Shown in pieces: positions 5,331 to 7,144 of a stretch of 7,144 nucleotides of DNA; positions within the stretch are counted from its first letter, which is position 1, and each line of letters begins with the position of its first letter. A model generated the notes under the pieces. The model was not told the DNA's origin and did no database searches. It saw nothing but the letters and a program-made list of their open reading frames with translations. The position numbers were made by a program, and so were the translations under genes. The DNA comes from Microcaldota archaeon (lineage in GTDB: Archaea > Iainarchaeota > Iainarchaeia > Iainarchaeales > JAGVWC01), in assembly GCA_018813975.1 (NCBI GenBank), contig JAHJAQ010000075.1:1-7144 (forward strand), in the 5' to 3' direction.

Positions 5331-5996
5331 GTGAAATTAGAGCATTTTGAACAAGCCTTGGCCAATTGCAAAACAGACGCCAAAAAGCGAAAATTCCGTC
5401 AATCCGTAGAATTGTACGTGAATTTTAAGGGCATTGATTTTTCCAAAGCAGCCAATCGAATTGATGTAAGTGTTTCCATGCCATTTGCAACTGGCAAGGG
5501 AGAAACCAAAGTACTTGTTTTTGCCAAGGACAGACAATTTTTGTCCCAGTTAAAAGGAAAAGTCACTAAAATTATTCCTGAAAACGAGATTGAAAAGATT
5601 GACAAAAAACAAGCCGCTCGAATGGCAGATGAATTTGATTTGATATTAGCAGAAGGCCCAGTAATGCTCACGGTTGGAAAGTTTTTGGGACAACAATTAG
5701 CCCCAAAAGGAAAGCTTCCCATTCCAATTCAACCCTCTATAGCTTCTTTTGAAAATGCCTTAAAACAAATAAAAGGTTCTATTCGGGTTTCCAATAAAAA
5801 AGGAAAGTTCATGCCCATGGTTCACGCTCTAATTGGTCATGAAGAAATGAAAGAAAATGAACTTGCCCAAAACGCTTTAGCCGTTTATACTACTTTATTG
5901 AATGCATTACCTGGAAAACAACAAAACATTAAATCCTTGATTGTAAAGCTAACCATGGGAAAACCCCATAAAATAGTAGAGGAAGTGAAAAAATGA
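5331..5996 (+). CDS. rpl1: Large subunit ribosomal protein uL1
   Basis: uL1 forms the mobile L1 stalk next to the E site and helps release deacylated tRNA. In archaea it is also a translational repressor of its own operon. The 221-residue length is typical. Domain I is formed by the two ends (about 1-65 and 155-221) and domain II by about 66-154. Recognisable parts are VELYVNFKGIDFSKAANRIDV (26-46), FDLILAEGPVMLTVGKFLGQ (102-121) with APKGKLPIP (124-132) in the place of the usual GPRGKMPxP, NALKQIKGSIRVSNKKGK (142-159), and the RNA-binding end IKSLIVKLTMGKPHKI (200-215). The GTG start follows GGGAGG with nine bases between. The reading frame overlaps rpl10 by ATGA, so translational coupling is expected. 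Confidence 0.95.
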   Translation: MKLEHFEQALANCKTDAKKRKFRQSVELYVNFKGIDFSKAANRIDVSVSMPFATGKGETKVLVFAKDRQFLSQLKGKVTKIIPENEIEKIDKKQAARMADEFDLILAEGPVMLTVGKFLGQQLAPKGKLPIPIQPSIASFENALKQIKGSIRVSNKKGKFMPMVHALIGHEEMKENELAQNALAVYTTLLNALPGKQQNIKSLIVKLTMGKPHKIVEEVKK

Positions 5997-6955
5997 AACG
6001 ACACACTTCCACTTGGAAAAAACAGTCTCTTTCAGAACTACAAGAACTTGCCAAACAATATCCAATAGTGGCTATTGCGGATATTGAAGGTTTTCCCGCA
6101 GACTTATTTCAAAAGATTCGCAAAAAACTAAAGGGAAAAGCAGAGATTCGTGTTTCAAAGACTCGTTTAATCAAAAGAATGCTAGAAGAACACTATTCTA
6201 AGGAAAAAGAGTTTCATACGCACGCTCAAAAAATGTGTGCTATTTTGTTTACCAAGTTAAATCCTTTTGAATTGTTTGCGATTGTCAAAAAAAACAAGGG
6301 AAAAACCAGTGCCAAACCAGGCCAGCTTGCGCCAGAAGATATTTTGATTCCAGCAGGCGATACTGGCTTGCCTCCCGGTCCTGCCTTATCGGACTTGAAA
6401 AATGCTGGTTTAAAGGTTAAAATGCAAGGTCCAACCATTCACATTGCAGCTGATAAGATTGTAACTAAAAAAGGCGAAGCGATTTCCGCGCCAGTAGCCG
6501 CTGTTTTATCCAAGCTAAACATTAAACCCATTAAAGTGGGTTTGAATATTACTGCTATTTTAGAAAACAAAACCGTTTACTTGTCTACTGTATTGGATAT
6601 TGATGAAGAAAAAGTACTTGCCAACTTTAAGAAGGCTTATTTGGATGCGCTTTCCTTAGCACTCGAAATTGGTTATTCTACTCCAGAAACTATTAAGATT
6701 TTAGTGCAAAAAGCATTTGGTCAAGCCAAAATCATTGCATTAAAAGCCAAAATCGTTACTCCTTATACGGTTCAAGAATTATTGCGACAAGCCGATGCAG
6801 TTGCTGCAGACTTGAAAAGCAAACTCAAAGAAACAGCAATCGAAAAACCAATAGAAGAGAAAAAAGAAGAAAAGAAAGAGGAAAAATCAGTAAAAAAAGA
6901 TTCTAAAGAAACAAAATCCAAAAAAGAAGAACCAAAAGAAGAAAAAAAGGAATAA
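5993..6955 (+). CDS. rpl10: Large subunit ribosomal protein uL10 (acidic stalk protein P0)
   Basis: uL10 anchors the stalk: it binds 23S rRNA beside uL11 and carries the L12/P1 dimers that recruit elongation factors. The 320-residue protein has an rRNA-binding domain (about 1-105), the archaeal/eukaryotic insertion domain (about 107-180: PGQLAPEDILIPAGDTGLPPGPALSDLKNAGL and VAAVLSKLNIKP), and a long helical spine for L12 dimers (about 207-280, including YTVQELLRQADAVAADLKSKLK). Residues 281-320 are almost only K and E with a few S, T, P and D. The C-terminal GLxxLFG-type motif that normally closes archaeal P0 and binds elongation factors is not seen. The start overlaps the rpl1 stop by four bases. 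rpl12, which normally comes next, is not present downstream. Confidence 0.95.
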   Translation: MKRHTSTWKKQSLSELQELAKQYPIVAIADIEGFPADLFQKIRKKLKGKAEIRVSKTRLIKRMLEEHYSKEKEFHTHAQKMCAILFTKLNPFELFAIVKKNKGKTSAKPGQLAPEDILIPAGDTGLPPGPALSDLKNAGLKVKMQGPTIHIAADKIVTKKGEAISAPVAAVLSKLNIKPIKVGLNITAILENKTVYLSTVLDIDEEKVLANFKKAYLDALSLALEIGYSTPETIKILVQKAFGQAKIIALKAKIVTPYTVQELLRQADAVAADLKSKLKETAIEKPIEEKKEEKKEEKSVKKDSKETKSKKEEPKEEKKE

Positions 6956-6964
6956 AAAGAAAAG

Positions 6965-6972
6965 AAAGGGGA
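6965..6972 (+). promoter_or_regulatory. Orphan Shine-Dalgarno-like box after rpl10
   Basis: AAAGGGGA lies about 10 bases after the rpl10 stop, where the ribosome-binding site of rpl12 would be expected. No start codon sits at a normal distance. The nearest ATG (6988) is 15 bases on and opens a frame to the window end that does not resemble L12. It may be the remnant of an rpl12 start cut off by a rearrangement or an assembly join. Confidence 0.3.
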
Positions 6973-6984
6973 TAAAAAATAAAT

Positions 6985-7143
6985 TTTATGCTGAGCTGTA
7001 CCGCTTTTTCCGATAGATTCAATCCATGTAATCGGCTTGCCAGCTCCAGGATGGGAATTAGTAGCATTTTTGCCGGCAGACGGATCATAAAATACCAGAT
7101 CATCTGTATCTCCATCTACATTAAGGTCGACTCCTATATCCGA
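6985..7143 (-). CDS. Fragment of a protein with an EF-hand-like calcium loop (partial)
   Basis: Read leftward from 7143, one frame gives 53 residues of ordinary protein composition starting SDIGVDLNVDGDTDDLVFYD. This contains D-x-N-x-D-G-x-x-D, the calcium-binding loop of EF-hand, dockerin and FG-GAP/VCBS-type repeats, followed by PSAGKNATNSHPGAGKPITW. Such repeats are common in secreted or surface proteins, but this piece is too short for an assignment. The 5' end is outside the window. The same frame has no stop at the point where composition changes (about 6985) and runs antisense through the end of rpl10 to 6772, where its translation is a run of F and S that is not protein-like. So the real gene end is missing, or the two sequences are artificially joined near 6985. 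Confidence 0.4.
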
Positions 7144-7144
7144 C

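Noticed and set aside
5399..5722. Minus-strand open frame inside rpl1
   Set aside because: It is fully contained in the well-supported rpl1 gene, without its own promoter or ribosome-binding site and with shadow-like composition.
6903..7115. Minus-strand open frame of 70 codons at the right end
   Set aside because: Its second half is an F/L/I run that is antisense to the K/E-rich uL10 tail, and its first half overlaps a more protein-like frame. No supporting start site is seen.
6988..7144. + strand frame from ATG 6988, tested as rpl12
   Set aside because: The translation (MLSCTAFSDRF...) shows no L12/P1 features and is the reverse of a frame with clear protein character. The spacing from the Shine-Dalgarno-like box is too long.

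Overview
The window reads as chromosomal DNA of an A+T-rich archaeon. The evidence is a chain of archaeal genes: FtsZ, a one-helix SecE, Spt5 (archaeal NusG relative), uL11, uL1 and a uL10/P0 with the archaeal insertion domain. A ribose-1,5-bisphosphate isomerase of the archaeal AMP-salvage type lies nearby. Compact proteins, short spacers and low G+C would fit a small-genome (DPANN-like) lineage or a euryarchaeon. The sequence alone does not settle the phylum.

Layout. At 1-120 is the 3' end of an unidentified + strand gene, which meets a convergent minus-strand pair. The pair is read from a promoter near 1800: ribose-1,5-bisphosphate isomerase (802-1758), then a basic protein with a degenerate methyltransferase-like fold (133-786). 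Across a 103-bp divergent spacer starts the + strand run ftsZ, secE, spt5, rpl11 (1883-4416). Start sites in this run follow a repeated AGGTG-type Shine-Dalgarno box and are often GTG or TTG. The spacers before spt5 (about 110 bp) and rpl11 (135 bp) hold T-runs and small hairpins, so the run may be several transcription units.

A minus-strand gene for a basic, weakly GNAT-like hypothetical protein (4423-5151) then separates rpl11 from rpl1. It ends 6 bp from the rpl11 stop, and its 5' end shares a divergent spacer with rpl1. The rpl1 upstream region (5198-5330) holds a TATA-like element, three inverted repeats and a repeated 12-mer just before the Shine-Dalgarno box. That makes it the best candidate regulatory site here, plausibly for uL1 autogenous control. 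rpl1 and rpl10 overlap by ATGA. The uL10 tail is a K/E-rich stretch without the usual terminal hydrophobic motif. The expected rpl12 does not follow. From about 6985 the DNA instead looks like minus-strand coding sequence with an EF-hand-like calcium loop, which is either a real rearrangement or a chimeric contig end.

Together the central genes serve cell division (FtsZ), membrane protein insertion (SecE), transcription elongation (Spt5) and the ribosomal GTPase centre and stalks (uL11, uL10, uL1). I see no mobile element, CRISPR array, tRNA or rRNA, and no clear new multi-gene system. The points worth a second look are the gene inserted between rpl11 and rpl1, the rpl1 leader, the recurring A5-CCCTK-T5 inverted repeat, and the missing rpl12.
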